Below are positions 1-5,409 of a stretch of 5,409 nt of DNA, piece after piece. Source of the stretch: Oscillospiraceae bacterium (lineage in GTDB: Bacteria > Bacillota > Clostridia > Oscillospirales > Oscillospiraceae); contig JAEDKB010000129.1 in NCBI GenBank assembly GCA_016296045.1, positions 1-5,409 of the forward strand, in the 5' to 3' direction. Positions within the stretch are counted from its first letter, which is position 1; every line of letters begins with the position of its first letter. Made by a program: the position numbers and the translations under genes. The notes beneath the pieces are model-generated. The model was not told where the DNA came from. It did no database searches and saw nothing but the letters and a program-made list of their open reading frames with translations.

Positions 1-19
1 TTTCCGCCGTATTTGCAGC

Positions 20-311
20 TCGCGCCCCGGCGATGGGGAACAGCGCGGACAGAGCTTGGCAGCTCTCACAGCTCGTGGAAGGGGTCTTGACTGCTTTCAA
101 CCCCAGCCACGGCAGCCTGTCTTACGTGCAGGCCGGACATTGTGTGTCCAAACAGATTGGGCGGCATGATGCAGCCTGCCAGGGCTGCCCACGGTGCGTT
201 TCTCGCTCGCCGGAAGCTCGCTTCCGGGTCCTCGCGCGCCCCGTGCGCGTTTCCCAACCTGCGGTGTTATCCGCGTTGCTGGTTATTCAGTTGTTTGGGA
301 TTGTGATCCCA
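20..311. other. GC-rich hairpin-dense non-coding segment, unassigned
   Basis: No credible gene is seen here; the short open frames on both strands lack a good ribosome binding site and recognisable protein features. The segment is instead packed with short perfect stems: 51-66 (6 bp, 4-nt loop); a nested stem 74-111 (CGTGG/CCACG outside GGGG..TTGA/TCAACCCC); 115-133 (GCCTG/CAGGC); 135-149 (GGACA/TGTCC); 171-188 (GCAGCC/GGCTGC); 210-227 (CCGGAAG/CTTCCGG, 4-nt loop); 233-249 (CGCGC/GCGCG); 261-274 (GCGG/CCGC) nested in AACC/GGTT (256-284); and 296-311 (TGGGAT/ATCCCA). This is what a structured RNA or a dispersed palindromic repeat would show. I looked for the signature bases of RNase P RNA, tmRNA, SRP RNA and 5S rRNA and did not find them. 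The strand is undecided. It may continue past the left edge. Confidence 0.4.
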
Positions 312-337
312 CCCCCATATTTCTCCTAAAGAGCACC

Positions 338-378
338 AAAAGGAGCGCTGCGGCCATTTCTCGGCCGCAGCGCTCCTT
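338..378 (-). terminator. Strong GC-rich hairpin, probable intrinsic terminator
   Basis: A perfect 15-bp stem (341-355 with 363-377, core GCGCTGCGGCC) closes a 7-nt loop, and one more A-T pair (340/378) extends it. Read on the minus strand the stem runs straight into TTTT, then GGTGCTCTTT, as an intrinsic terminator would. Read on the plus strand it is followed by the poorer TTCATTACGTTTT, so weak bidirectional action is possible. GCACCA (333-338) can also pair with TGGTGC (391-396), giving an outer stem. On the minus strand it could end read-through from the membrane-protein gene about 230 nt upstream; on the plus strand it would end a transcript of the structured segment to its left. Confidence 0.6.
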
Positions 379-555
379 CATTACGTTTTATGGTGCGCTT
401 CGGAATATTCTGTTGTCGGCAGGATTTCCTGCTATGTTCCATATGATAGCGCTAGAACAAACGTTTGTCAATAACTCTTTGCAGAAAACTTTTCTCTTAC
501 TGCTGCCGTTTCAAATCGAATCGATTTTATCCGTAATTTGTTTATCATTTTTGCG

Positions 556-583
556 TTGGATTTTCCAGCGTTGGAAAATCCAA
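556..583. repeat. Perfect 12-bp inverted repeat downstream of the membrane-protein gene
   Basis: TTGGATTTTCCA (556-567) and TGGAAAATCCAA (572-583) are exact reverse complements separated by GCGT, giving a 12-bp stem with a 4-nt loop. It begins 25 nt past the stop codon of the minus-strand gene, where a terminator or 3' stability hairpin would sit. However, the minus-strand sequence after the stem is CGCAAAAA, with no T-run; on the plus strand the stem is followed by TTTTGG. It is therefore a poor intrinsic terminator for the gene next to it, and may be an RNA-stabilising stem or a protein-binding palindrome. The flanking 381-608 spacer is AT-rich and shows no gene. Confidence 0.55.
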
Positions 584-608
584 TTTTGGAAAAAACGAAC
601 TGCCGTAT

Positions 609-2411
609 TCAGCCATCCTCCCATTCGTCCCATGCCTCATCCTCATCTTCAAACCAATCCGGATTATCCTCGTAGAGATCTTCTGGGTTGTCATATTCGT
701 CGCGCAGACCGTTCGAGCCGTGGTTCGTGCCGCCGGTTTGGTTTTGAGATGGGGTGCTTGGTTTGTACTCCGGTCGATGATAGATTGTTCCTTTTAACGC
801 CATGTCGTTCCAGTATTCCAGATTTCGCTGCTCCGCGGTCAGAACCTCCTCATTTTCCGTGGTTACCACAAATACCGGATAGAGATAGTCACCATCGCGG
901 ATTTGCCACACAAACGTATAGCAAACCTGCCCGGAACGCATTTCGTGCGTCACTTTGCTGGCTTTGCCAAGTTTTGTGGATGTCAGTTCCTCATACGGCA
1001 TTCCCGGATAGGGCAGATCGGCGTTTTGAAGTGCTTCGATCCTGGCCTGTTTTTCCTCGCGCCGACGCTGCGCGGCAGCTTCTTCCTCCAGGCGGGCCTG
1101 CTCTGCCCGCCGTTCTTCCTGCTCGCGTTTCTCCCGCTCTGCAGCCTGCTGTGCAATGACCATCTGACGGTTCGCCTCGGCAGTTCTCTTGAGCGGCGGC
1201 AGGGCAAATACGAAAAATGCGATAACAGCAACGGCTGCGGCCAGCCAGCCCCAAGGAATCCGGCGTTTCGGCTTCTTCGGTTCGTCCTGCTCCGACGGCG
1301 GCGGAAGCGTAAACGTCGGTTCTTCCGGAACTGGTTCGGCTTCAAACGAGGCGGGATTCTCTCGTTCCTGTTGTACCGGCACGGCAGGCGTTTCTTCCTG
1401 TACTGGCGGCGCAGGCGGTGCTTTCGGTTCTTCCGGAGTTGCAGGCCGCTCTGCTTTACGGAGCACAAATTTCGCCTTCTCAGGCGGATACGGCGCATCC
1501 TGTGCGCTGCAAACAAAAACGTCCGTCACGCGACCAGTTTTCTCCGCATTCCGGTTTCCAACCGGAACGACCACAAAATCACCGACTGCAAGCGGCACTC
1601 CGCCTGTCAAATAGGCGTAATGGTTTCCGCCGTCTTTGAACTGCACCTTACAGAACTGATAATATCCGCCGCTTGTAGGTTTCTCCGCAGGTGCAGATTT
1701 CTCATAAAAATCTGTCCAAGGCTCGGATTCTTCCTCCGGTTCCTCATCCTCGTCGTATTCTTCGGCTTCTTCCGGTTCTTCCGGCAGGCGGATTGCTGCC
1801 CAATATGGCTCAATCTCCTTGGCAAAATCAATTTCCGGTGCGCTGTCATCGCGGAAATAGTTATAAAGACGGTTCGTATCGTCCAGAAGCTCCTGCAAAT
1901 CATCATCTTTCCCGACGCGACGTTCCGGCGGCAGATCGTCGAGTAGATTTCTCCAGAACGAACCGAGACGCTTCTCAGAAATCTCACCGATTTCTGCAAA
2001 CATAATCTGCTTCGCGCACAATGCCTGATAAACGCTCTCATCAAATGTGGGCTGAAACTCGTTCCAGAACGCGCGCAAAAGATAACGCATACTCTCATCG
2101 ATCTTCTGCGTTTGAAGCGCGGCGGAGATTACATACAGGGCCAAGTGCATCGTGCGGATGGCCTGATCCTCACGCTCCCCTTCCAGATGCGCAAGGTCGC
2201 GATACATCCAGTTAATGAGGTCAGAGACATGATCCGCAAAGTCCGCTGCAATTTGTGCACGCTTCTGCTCGGCAGCAGCATTGGCACGTCTGCGCTTTTC
2301 TTTCGCTTCAATCTCATTGCCGTAAGCATACTGGTACCACCGCTGCCACTCGGCACCGGTCAGCTTGCCGTCGCCGTTCTTGTCAAATCGCTTCTGCGAG
2401 CCGTAGAGCAT
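609..2411 (-). CDS. Single-pass membrane protein with EF-hand, SH3-like module and acidic tail; function unknown
   Basis: Encodes 600 aa from the ATG at 2411, chosen because AGGAGGTG lies 6 nt upstream; a GTG three codons earlier is part of that ribosome binding site. Residues 10-21 are a textbook EF-hand calcium loop (FDKNGDGKLTGAEW: D, N, D, G, L, T, E at the expected places). A helical region follows (about 25-210), then an acidic run (210-231). Residues 249-319 look like a small SH3-like barrel, with the pattern YAYLT..VGDFVVVPVG recalling the N-terminal region of PriA. A Pro/Glu-rich linker, a basic KKPKRR patch and one transmembrane helix (about 385-407) come next. A charged coiled coil (408-465), a small domain beginning PGMPYEELTSTKLGKAS (466-547; faintly BamE/SmpA-like) and a very acidic Trp/Tyr-rich tail (to 600) finish it. 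By positive-inside reasoning the N-terminal half is cytoplasmic and the C-terminal half outside. There is no signal peptide. I associate this architecture with uncharacterised Clostridial proteins. It is divergent from the restriction-modification genes with no evident functional link. Confidence 0.85.
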   Translation of the reverse strand: MLYGSQKRFDKNGDGKLTGAEWQRWYQYAYGNEIEAKEKRRRANAAAEQKRAQIAADFADHVSDLINWMYRDLAHLEGEREDQAIRTMHLALYVISAALQTQKIDESMRYLLRAFWNEFQPTFDESVYQALCAKQIMFAEIGEISEKRLGSFWRNLLDDLPPERRVGKDDDLQELLDDTNRLYNYFRDDSAPEIDFAKEIEPYWAAIRLPEEPEEAEEYDEDEEPEEESEPWTDFYEKSAPAEKPTSGGYYQFCKVQFKDGGNHYAYLTGGVPLAVGDFVVVPVGNRNAEKTGRVTDVFVCSAQDAPYPPEKAKFVLRKAERPATPEEPKAPPAPPVQEETPAVPVQQERENPASFEAEPVPEEPTFTLPPPSEQDEPKKPKRRIPWGWLAAAVAVIAFFVFALPPLKRTAEANRQMVIAQQAAEREKREQEERRAEQARLEEEAAAQRRREEKQARIEALQNADLPYPGMPYEELTSTKLGKASKVTHEMRSGQVCYTFVWQIRDGDYLYPVFVVTTENEEVLTAEQRNLEYWNDMALKGTIYHRPEYKPSTPSQNQTGGTNHGSNGLRDEYDNPEDLYEDNPDWFEDEDEAWDEWEDG

Positions 2412-2417
2412 GAGCTG

Positions 2418-2425
2418 CACCTCCT
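2418..2425 (-). promoter_or_regulatory. Ribosome binding site setting the start of the membrane-protein gene
   Basis: On the minus strand AGGAGGTG is a near-perfect anti-16S match, followed by a 6-nt spacer and ATG at 2411. The in-frame GTG at 2420 overlaps this element and so cannot be the start; three residues at the front of the longer reading should be dropped. Confidence 0.85.
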
Positions 2426-2446
2426 GACTTCTCGCTTTGTAATTCT

Positions 2447-2474
2447 AGTGTAGCACATTCCCCGTTCAATACAA
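2447..2474 (-). promoter_or_regulatory. Promoter of the membrane-protein gene
   Basis: On the minus strand, TACACT (2447-2452) is preceded by TG plus one base, giving an extended -10 (TGCTACACT). A weak -35, TTGTAT (2469-2474), lies 16 nt upstream. The predicted start of transcription is near 2440, giving a leader of about 30 nt. Only three of six -35 bases match the consensus, so the extended -10 would carry much of the strength. Confidence 0.5.
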
Positions 2475-2480
2475 GGGACT

Positions 2481-2524
2481 ATTTGCAAATTCATTGACAA
2501 ATAATCCAAAAATCCGGGATTTGG
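2481..2524. promoter_or_regulatory. Candidate operator palindromes between the divergent promoters
   Basis: Two symmetric elements lie between the two promoters. ATTTGCAAAT (2481-2490) is a perfect 10-bp palindrome just upstream of the minus-strand -35. CCAAAAATCC and GGATTTGG (about 2507-2524) form an imperfect inverted repeat with a 2-base bulge that ends immediately before the -35 of the hsd promoter. Both are placed where a regulator could affect one or both transcripts, but short AT-rich palindromes arise easily by chance and no regulator gene is in view. Confidence 0.25.
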
Positions 2525-2553
2525 TTGTCACAGATTCAAGTGCGTGTTATTAT
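2525..2553 (+). promoter_or_regulatory. Strong promoter of the hsd operon
   Basis: TTGTCA (2525-2530) and TATTAT (2548-2553) each match five of six sigma-A consensus bases and are exactly 17 nt apart. TG one base before the -10 (TGTTATTAT) makes it an extended -10. The predicted start of transcription is near 2560, leaving a short leader of about 30 nt. This placement also shows that the in-frame codons from 2494 cannot be translated from this transcript, which supports the hsdM start at 2590. Confidence 0.75.
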
Positions 2554-2576
2554 AAAAGAAACGGCACAAAAGAAAG

Positions 2577-2582
2577 AGAGGG
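2577..2582 (+). promoter_or_regulatory. Ribosome binding site of hsdM
   Basis: AGAGGG sits 7 nt before the ATG at 2590. Together with the promoter just upstream it selects this start over the in-frame TTG at 2494, which would add 32 residues unlike HsdM and itself lies inside a TTGACA hexamer upstream of the promoter. Confidence 0.7.
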
Positions 2583-2589
2583 CGTTTTT

Positions 2590-4155
2590 ATGGCAGACAA
2601 TCGAAAAGAGCAGGAGCGGGACGAGCTGCACCGCACGATCTGGGGCATTGCAAACGATCTGCGCGGGAGCGTGGACGGCTGGGATTTCAAGCAGTATGTG
2701 CTCGGTATGCTGTTCTACCGCTATATTTCCGAGAACTTTGCAAATTACATCAACGACGGCGAGCGCGAAGCGGGCGACGCAACGTTTGACTACGCCCAGC
2801 TTTCTGACAGCGATGCGGAGCAGGCCAGGGATGACCTCATCAAAACGAAAGGCTTTTTCATCCTGCCGAGCCAGCTGTTTTGCAGCGTCCGCAGCCGCGC
2901 GCCGCTGGACGAAAATCTGAACGAGACGCTGGAAGCGGTCTTTCAGGCGATCGAAGACTCCGCCAAGGGCAGCGACAGCGAGGCGAATTTCAGCGGCCTT
3001 TTTGACGATATCGACGTCAACAGCAACAAGCTGGGCGGTACGGTCGCCGAGCGCAACAAGCGGCTGGTCAAGCTGATGAACGGCGTGGGCGATATGAAGC
3101 TCGGTGATTACCGCGACAATACCATCGACGCCTTTGGCGATGCCTATGAATATCTCATGGGCATGTACGCCTCCAATGCGGGAAAGAGCGGCGGCGAATA
3201 TTTTACGCCGCAGGAGGTGTCCGAGCTTCTGACGCGCATCGCCGTGGCCGGAAAGACCGAGGTCAACAAGGTCTATGATCCGGCCTGCGGTTCCGGTTCT
3301 CTGCTTTTGAAAGCGGCGAAAATTCTCGGTCCCGGCAACATCCGGCAGGGATTTTATGGGCAGGAGATCAATATCACGACCTACAACCTCTGCCGTATCA
3401 ACATGTTCCTGCATGATATTGACTACGACAAATTTGACATCGCCCACGGCGATACGCTGATCAGCCCCCAGCACTGGGACGACGAGCCGTTCGAGGCCAT
3501 CGTCTCAAACCCGCCCTACTCCATCCGCTGGGAGGGCAGCGACAACGCGACCCTTATCAATGACCCGCGCTTTTCGCCTGCCGGTGTGCTGGCCCCGAAG
3601 TCAAAGGCGGACCTTGCGTTCATCATGCACAGCCTTTCGTGGCTGGCGACCGACGGCACGGCCGCGATCGTCTGCTTCCCCGGTGTGATGTACCGCGGCG
3701 GCGCGGAAAAGCAGATCCGCAAATACCTGATCGACAACAACTTCATCGACTGCATCATACAGCTGCCGGACAACCTGTTCTACGGCACGACGATCGCGAC
3801 CTGCATCATGGTTCTGAAAAAGTCCAAGCGGGATAACCATACGCTGTTTCTGGACGCGTCCAAGCAGTGCGTCAAGATCACCAACAGCAACAAGCTCACG
3901 CAGGACAACATCCAGACAATCCTGACCGCGTATCTGGACCGCGCCGACAAGCCGCACTTTGCAGCCCTCGTCCCCAACGACAAAATTGCCGGGCAGGACT
4001 ATAACCTCTCCGTCTCCACCTACGTCGAGCAGGAGGACACCCGCGAGGTCATTGATATCCAGCAGCTCAATGCGGAGATCGCGCAGATCGTGGCACGGGA
4101 GCAGCAGCTGCGGGAGGAGCTCGATAAGATTATAAAAGAAATTGAATCTGAATAA
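2590..4155 (+). CDS. hsdM: Type I restriction-modification system methyltransferase subunit HsdM (type IC-like)
   Basis: HsdM is the S-adenosylmethionine-dependent N6-adenine methyltransferase subunit; two copies join one HsdS to methylate a bipartite site. At 521 aa it has the family's usual length (EcoR124I HsdM is about 520) and appears intact. The N-terminal helical domain opens with [20 protein letters not shown] (12-31), closely matching EcoR124I HsdM as I remember it. Motif [12 protein letters not shown] (230-240), binds the cofactor, and GQEIN (257-261) follows it. The catalytic motif IV is NPPYS (307-311). Further family signatures are [10 protein letters not shown] (198-207), [14 protein letters not shown] (331-344) and [18 protein letters not shown] (363-380). 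The C-terminal helix (490-520) is the usual contact with HsdS. It is first in the operon, behind its own strong promoter. GC is about 62% in a sampled 60 bases, well above the genes after it. Identification is secure; the methylated sequence cannot be read from HsdM. Confidence 0.97.
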   Translation: MADNRKEQERDELHRTIWGIANDLRGSVDGWDFKQYVLGMLFYRYISENFANYINDGEREAGDATFDYAQLSDSDAEQARDDLIKTKGFFILPSQLFCSVRSRAPLDENLNETLEAVFQAIEDSAKGSDSEANFSGLFDDIDVNSNKLGGTVAERNKRLVKLMNGVGDMKLGDYRDNTIDAFGDAYEYLMGMYASNAGKSGGEYFTPQEVSELLTRIAVAGKTEVNKVYDPACGSGSLLLKAAKILGPGNIRQGFYGQEINITTYNLCRINMFLHDIDYDKFDIAHGDTLISPQHWDDEPFEAIVSNPPYSIRWEGSDNATLINDPRFSPAGVLAPKSKADLAFIMHSLSWLATDGTAAIVCFPGVMYRGGAEKQIRKYLIDNNFIDCIIQLPDNLFYGTTIATCIMVLKKSKRDNHTLFLDASKQCVKITNSNKLTQDNIQTILTAYLDRADKPHFAALVPNDKIAGQDYNLSVSTYVEQEDTREVIDIQQLNAEIAQIVAREQQLREELDKIIKEIESE

Positions 4156-4172
4156 TTGGGAGGAACGTTGCA

Positions 4173-4478
4173 ATGAGCCTTACAGTGAAAGAATTGAAGA
4201 AAAATTATAACCTTAACGAAGAACAAATGAAGAAAATTCGTGACGCAATGGATGCAGCACAAAGAGCTATCGAAGCTGACGTACCGGGGCGGCGTTCGCA
4301 TTTTGAGCATAAGCTTGCAGACATTGTGGGTGCGCTTGAAGGCAACTATTATGTGGGTGAAGAATTTGCGGAAGCGTACTTTAATGAGCGAAAATGGGTG
4401 GATGTATTTCTCAGCTTCTATGGCAATGAGCCGAAGTTTCAAGATTTGGTTAAAGAATGGAGAAAGGGGACATTGTAA
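4173..4478 (+). CDS. Small hypothetical protein between hsdM and hsdS
   Basis: A 101-aa protein I do not recognise. It starts at ATG 4173 behind a strong GGGAGGAA ribosome binding site (4158-4165), 17 nt after the hsdM stop, and its TAA overlaps the ATG of hsdS by one base (TAATG), so it is almost certainly translated and coupled to hsdS. The sequence is charged and probably all-helical: a Lys/Glu-rich N-terminal helix (about 5-36, VKELKKNYNLNEEQMKK), a break at DVPGRR (36-41), then aromatic-rich helices (47-98, including NYYVGEEFAEAYFNERKW). There is no signal peptide, membrane span, cysteine or clear DNA-binding motif. Its sampled GC (about 35%) is far below hsdM. The operon position suggests an accessory role, perhaps binding HsdM/HsdS or controlling restriction, but that is inference. 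Confidence 0.8.
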   Translation: MSLTVKELKKNYNLNEEQMKKIRDAMDAAQRAIEADVPGRRSHFEHKLADIVGALEGNYYVGEEFAEAYFNERKWVDVFLSFYGNEPKFQDLVKEWRKGTL

Positions 4479-4480
4479 TG
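4462..4480 (+). promoter_or_regulatory. hsdS ribosome binding site and stop/start overlap
   Basis: GAAAGGGGA (4462-4470), inside the end of the small ORF, stands 7 nt before ATG 4478. The small ORF's TAA (4476-4478) shares its last base with that ATG, a classic arrangement for translational coupling. An in-frame ATG at 4457 lies upstream of this site and would add seven residues (MEKGDIV); it is less likely because the purine-rich site would then be inside the gene. Confidence 0.7.
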
Positions 4481-5404
4481 CCAACGGCAGCAGTGCGTTC
4501 ATTAGACTCCATCAATCGTGTGGTTCAAGCGTTTTGCTCCGAGGGTGTACCATACAAATCCGTTTCTGAAATCGCGAAAATCTGCCGTGGTCAAGTTATG
4601 TCCAAAGATTTTCTGCGAGATAACGCGGGGGAATATCCAGTTTATTCTTCTCAAACAGAAAACGATGGTATGCTCGGGAAAATAACCACTTATATGTTTG
4701 ACGGCGAATATCTTACATGGACAACTGATGGAGCAAATGCAGGAACAGTATTTTATCGAAAAGGAAAATTTAGTGTTACAAACGTTTGCGGCGTGATTGA
4801 CGTCACAGACGAGACTATTTCAACAAAATACCTATTTTATGTGCTTAATCGCGAAGCTCCCCAGTATGTGAACAAAGGGATGGGCAATCCCAAGCTAATG
4901 AGCAACGTAATGGCGAAAATCCGCATCCCCCTCCCACCGCTGGCGGTGCAGCAGGAGATTGTCCGCATTCTGGACAGCTTCACAGAACTTACGGCAGAAC
5001 TCACGGCAGAACTCACGGCGCGGCGGAAGCAGTATGAGCATTATCGGGATGAGATTCTCCATGCTGAAAGCACGCAAATTAAAACCATTGCAGATATTTG
5101 TGGACAGATTACTACCGGAAAGCTGGATGCAAATGCAATGGTTGAAAACGGACAATATCCATTTTTTACTTGTAATGCTGACCCATATCGTATTGATACA
5201 TATGCGTTCGATACAGAGGCAATCCTTGTATCTGGAAATGGAAGTCAAATTGGCCATTTGAACTATTATAACGGTAAATTTAACGCGTACCAGCGCACAT
5301 ATGTTCTTTCTGACTTTCAAAATGTGGATGTCCAATATTTCTATCTTTACTTAAGGCAACACCGCGCAGAACAAAGACGTGCAATATGGCCTAAAGAATG
5401 GTAG
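4478..5404 (+). CDS. hsdS: Type I restriction-modification specificity subunit HsdS, probably frameshifted/truncated
   Basis: HsdS chooses the DNA site for the HsdM2S methyltransferase and, with HsdR, the restriction complex; each of its two target-recognition domains (TRDs) reads one half-site. The 308 residues show TRD1 (about 24-150, VPYKSVSEIAKICRGQ to KIRIPLPPL), then the central conserved region (151-195, PLAVQQEIVRILDSFTEL, the ELTA triplet 170-181, RRKQYEHYRDEIL). TRD2 begins at about 200 (IKTIADICGQITTGKLD, YPFFTC, GNGSQIGHLNYYNGKF). Whole HsdS proteins are usually about 380-420 aa and end in a second conserved region; here the frame closes at TAG 5402-5404 after an atypical end (RAEQRRAIWPKEW), inside or just after TRD2. 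The neighbouring frame resembles the expected continuation, pointing to an indel around 5354-5375. GC is mosaic: about 38% in TRD1, 65% in the conserved region, 37% in TRD2 (60-base samples). Half-site recognition cannot be predicted from sight. Half-length HsdS can sometimes work as dimers, but this one has more than half. Confidence 0.9.
   Translation: MPTAAVRSLDSINRVVQAFCSEGVPYKSVSEIAKICRGQVMSKDFLRDNAGEYPVYSSQTENDGMLGKITTYMFDGEYLTWTTDGANAGTVFYRKGKFSVTNVCGVIDVTDETISTKYLFYVLNREAPQYVNKGMGNPKLMSNVMAKIRIPLPPLAVQQEIVRILDSFTELTAELTAELTARRKQYEHYRDEILHAESTQIKTIADICGQITTGKLDANAMVENGQYPFFTCNADPYRIDTYAFDTEAILVSGNGSQIGHLNYYNGKFNAYQRTYVLSDFQNVDVQYFYLYLRQHRAEQRRAIWPKEW
4985..5020 (+). repeat. Three tandem 12-bp repeats (ELTA x3) in the hsdS central region
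   Basis: GAACTTACGGCA, GAACTCACGGCA and GAACTCACGGCG lie head to tail in frame (4985-4996, 4997-5008, 5009-5020), differing at one base each from the middle copy. They encode E-L-T-A three times (residues 170-181), the same register as the TAEL repeats of type IC HsdS. In EcoR124I two copies give a 6-bp spacer between half-sites and in EcoR124II three copies give 7 bp. By analogy this allele would read half-sites about 7 bp apart, and change in copy number would change specificity without touching the TRDs. Confidence 0.9.
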
Positions 5405-5409
5405 AATTT
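5364..5409 (+). other. Probable out-of-frame continuation of hsdS
   Basis: In the frame one base ahead of hsdS, this stretch reads AQNKDVQYGLKNGRI without a stop up to the window edge. The QYGLKNGRI part looks like the stretch before the second conserved region of HsdS proteins, whereas the annotated frame here gives an Arg/Trp-rich end not typical of the family. The frame is blocked upstream by TAA at 5352-5354, so the switch must lie between about 5355 and 5375. The match is short and judged by eye. Confidence 0.35.

Noticed and set aside
20..311. RNase P RNA, tmRNA, SRP RNA or 5S rRNA in the structured segment
   Set aside because: The near-invariant bases of each (for example GAGGAAAGTCC of RNase P, GGTCCGGAAGGAAGCAGC of SRP RNA) are absent on both strands, as is a group II intron domain V-like hairpin.
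285..319. An 11-codon minus-strand leader peptide (MGVGSQSQTTE) controlling downstream folding
   Set aside because: It has AGGAG and ATG, but no downstream gene is visible in the window, it shows no regulatory codon run, and such short frames occur by chance; noted only as part of the structured-segment finding.
33..329. A 98-aa plus-strand reading frame and a 63-aa minus-strand frame (66-257)
   Set aside because: Neither has a suitable ribosome binding site or protein-like features, and both run through the stacked hairpins, which better explain the sequence.
194..1159. Long plus-strand frames opposite the membrane-protein gene (also 903-1946)
   Set aside because: They are antisense to a well-supported gene with clear domains, have no ribosome binding sites, and give Arg/Phe/Cys-rich low-complexity translations typical of shadows of Glu/Lys-rich coding sequence.
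2494..2499. TTGACA as the -35 of the hsd promoter
   Set aside because: No -10-like hexamer lies 16-18 nt downstream (GGATTT region), while TTGTCA/TATTAT just downstream has ideal spacing and an extended -10.
2494..2589. N-terminal extension of HsdM from TTG 2494
   Set aside because: It would start upstream of the best promoter, lacks a ribosome binding site, and adds 32 residues absent from HsdM proteins as I know them.
2536..3474. A 312-aa minus-strand frame opposite hsdM
   Set aside because: hsdM is secure in the other direction; the antisense frame is open because of GC-rich codon use, and begins inside the hsd promoter.
4985..5020. CRISPR or assembly artefact explanation for the 12-bp repeats
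   Set aside because: The units are contiguous, in frame and fall exactly at the known TAEL repeat position of type IC HsdS, so a biological coding repeat is the better explanation.

Overview
The window holds a divergently organised locus from what looks like a low- to mid-GC Firmicute. Evidence for this is the strong AGGAGG-type ribosome binding sites, sigma-A-like promoters with extended -10 elements, and a minus-strand protein (EF-hand, SH3-like module, one membrane span, acidic aromatic tail) of a kind I associate with gut Clostridia. A Faecalibacterium/Subdoligranulum-like (Oscillospirales) source is plausible, but that is inference.

Layout: positions 1-608 carry no convincing gene. About 20-311 is GC-rich and unusually dense in hairpins; it is a candidate structured RNA or dispersed repeat that I cannot name. 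It is followed by a 15-16 bp perfect terminator-like stem (341-378) and an AT-rich spacer with a perfect 12-bp inverted repeat (556-583). From 609 to 2411 on the minus strand lies one large gene for a single-pass membrane protein of unknown function. Its promoter and that of the plus-strand genes share the divergent intergenic region 2412-2589.

On the plus strand, 2590-5409 is a type I restriction-modification locus of the EcoR124I-like (type IC) kind: hsdM (complete, 521 aa), a 101-aa unrecognised ORF, then hsdS. The three are closely spaced, with a 17-nt gap and then a 1-nt stop/start overlap, and are probably one operon. hsdS carries three tandem 12-bp repeats encoding ELTA-ELTA-ELTA, equivalent to the TAEL repeats that in EcoR124I/EcoR124II set the spacing between the two half-sites. 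Its reading frame closes at 5404, before the second conserved region. The +1 frame over 5364-5409 reads like the expected continuation, so hsdS appears frameshifted or truncated. No hsdR is visible; if present it lies outside the window.

HsdM and HsdS would together form the methyltransferase that protects the host at an asymmetric bipartite site. The small ORF between them lies in AT-rich sequence (about 35% GC in a 60-base sample, against about 62% in hsdM), like the two target-recognition domains, which suggests cassette exchange in the specificity half of the operon.
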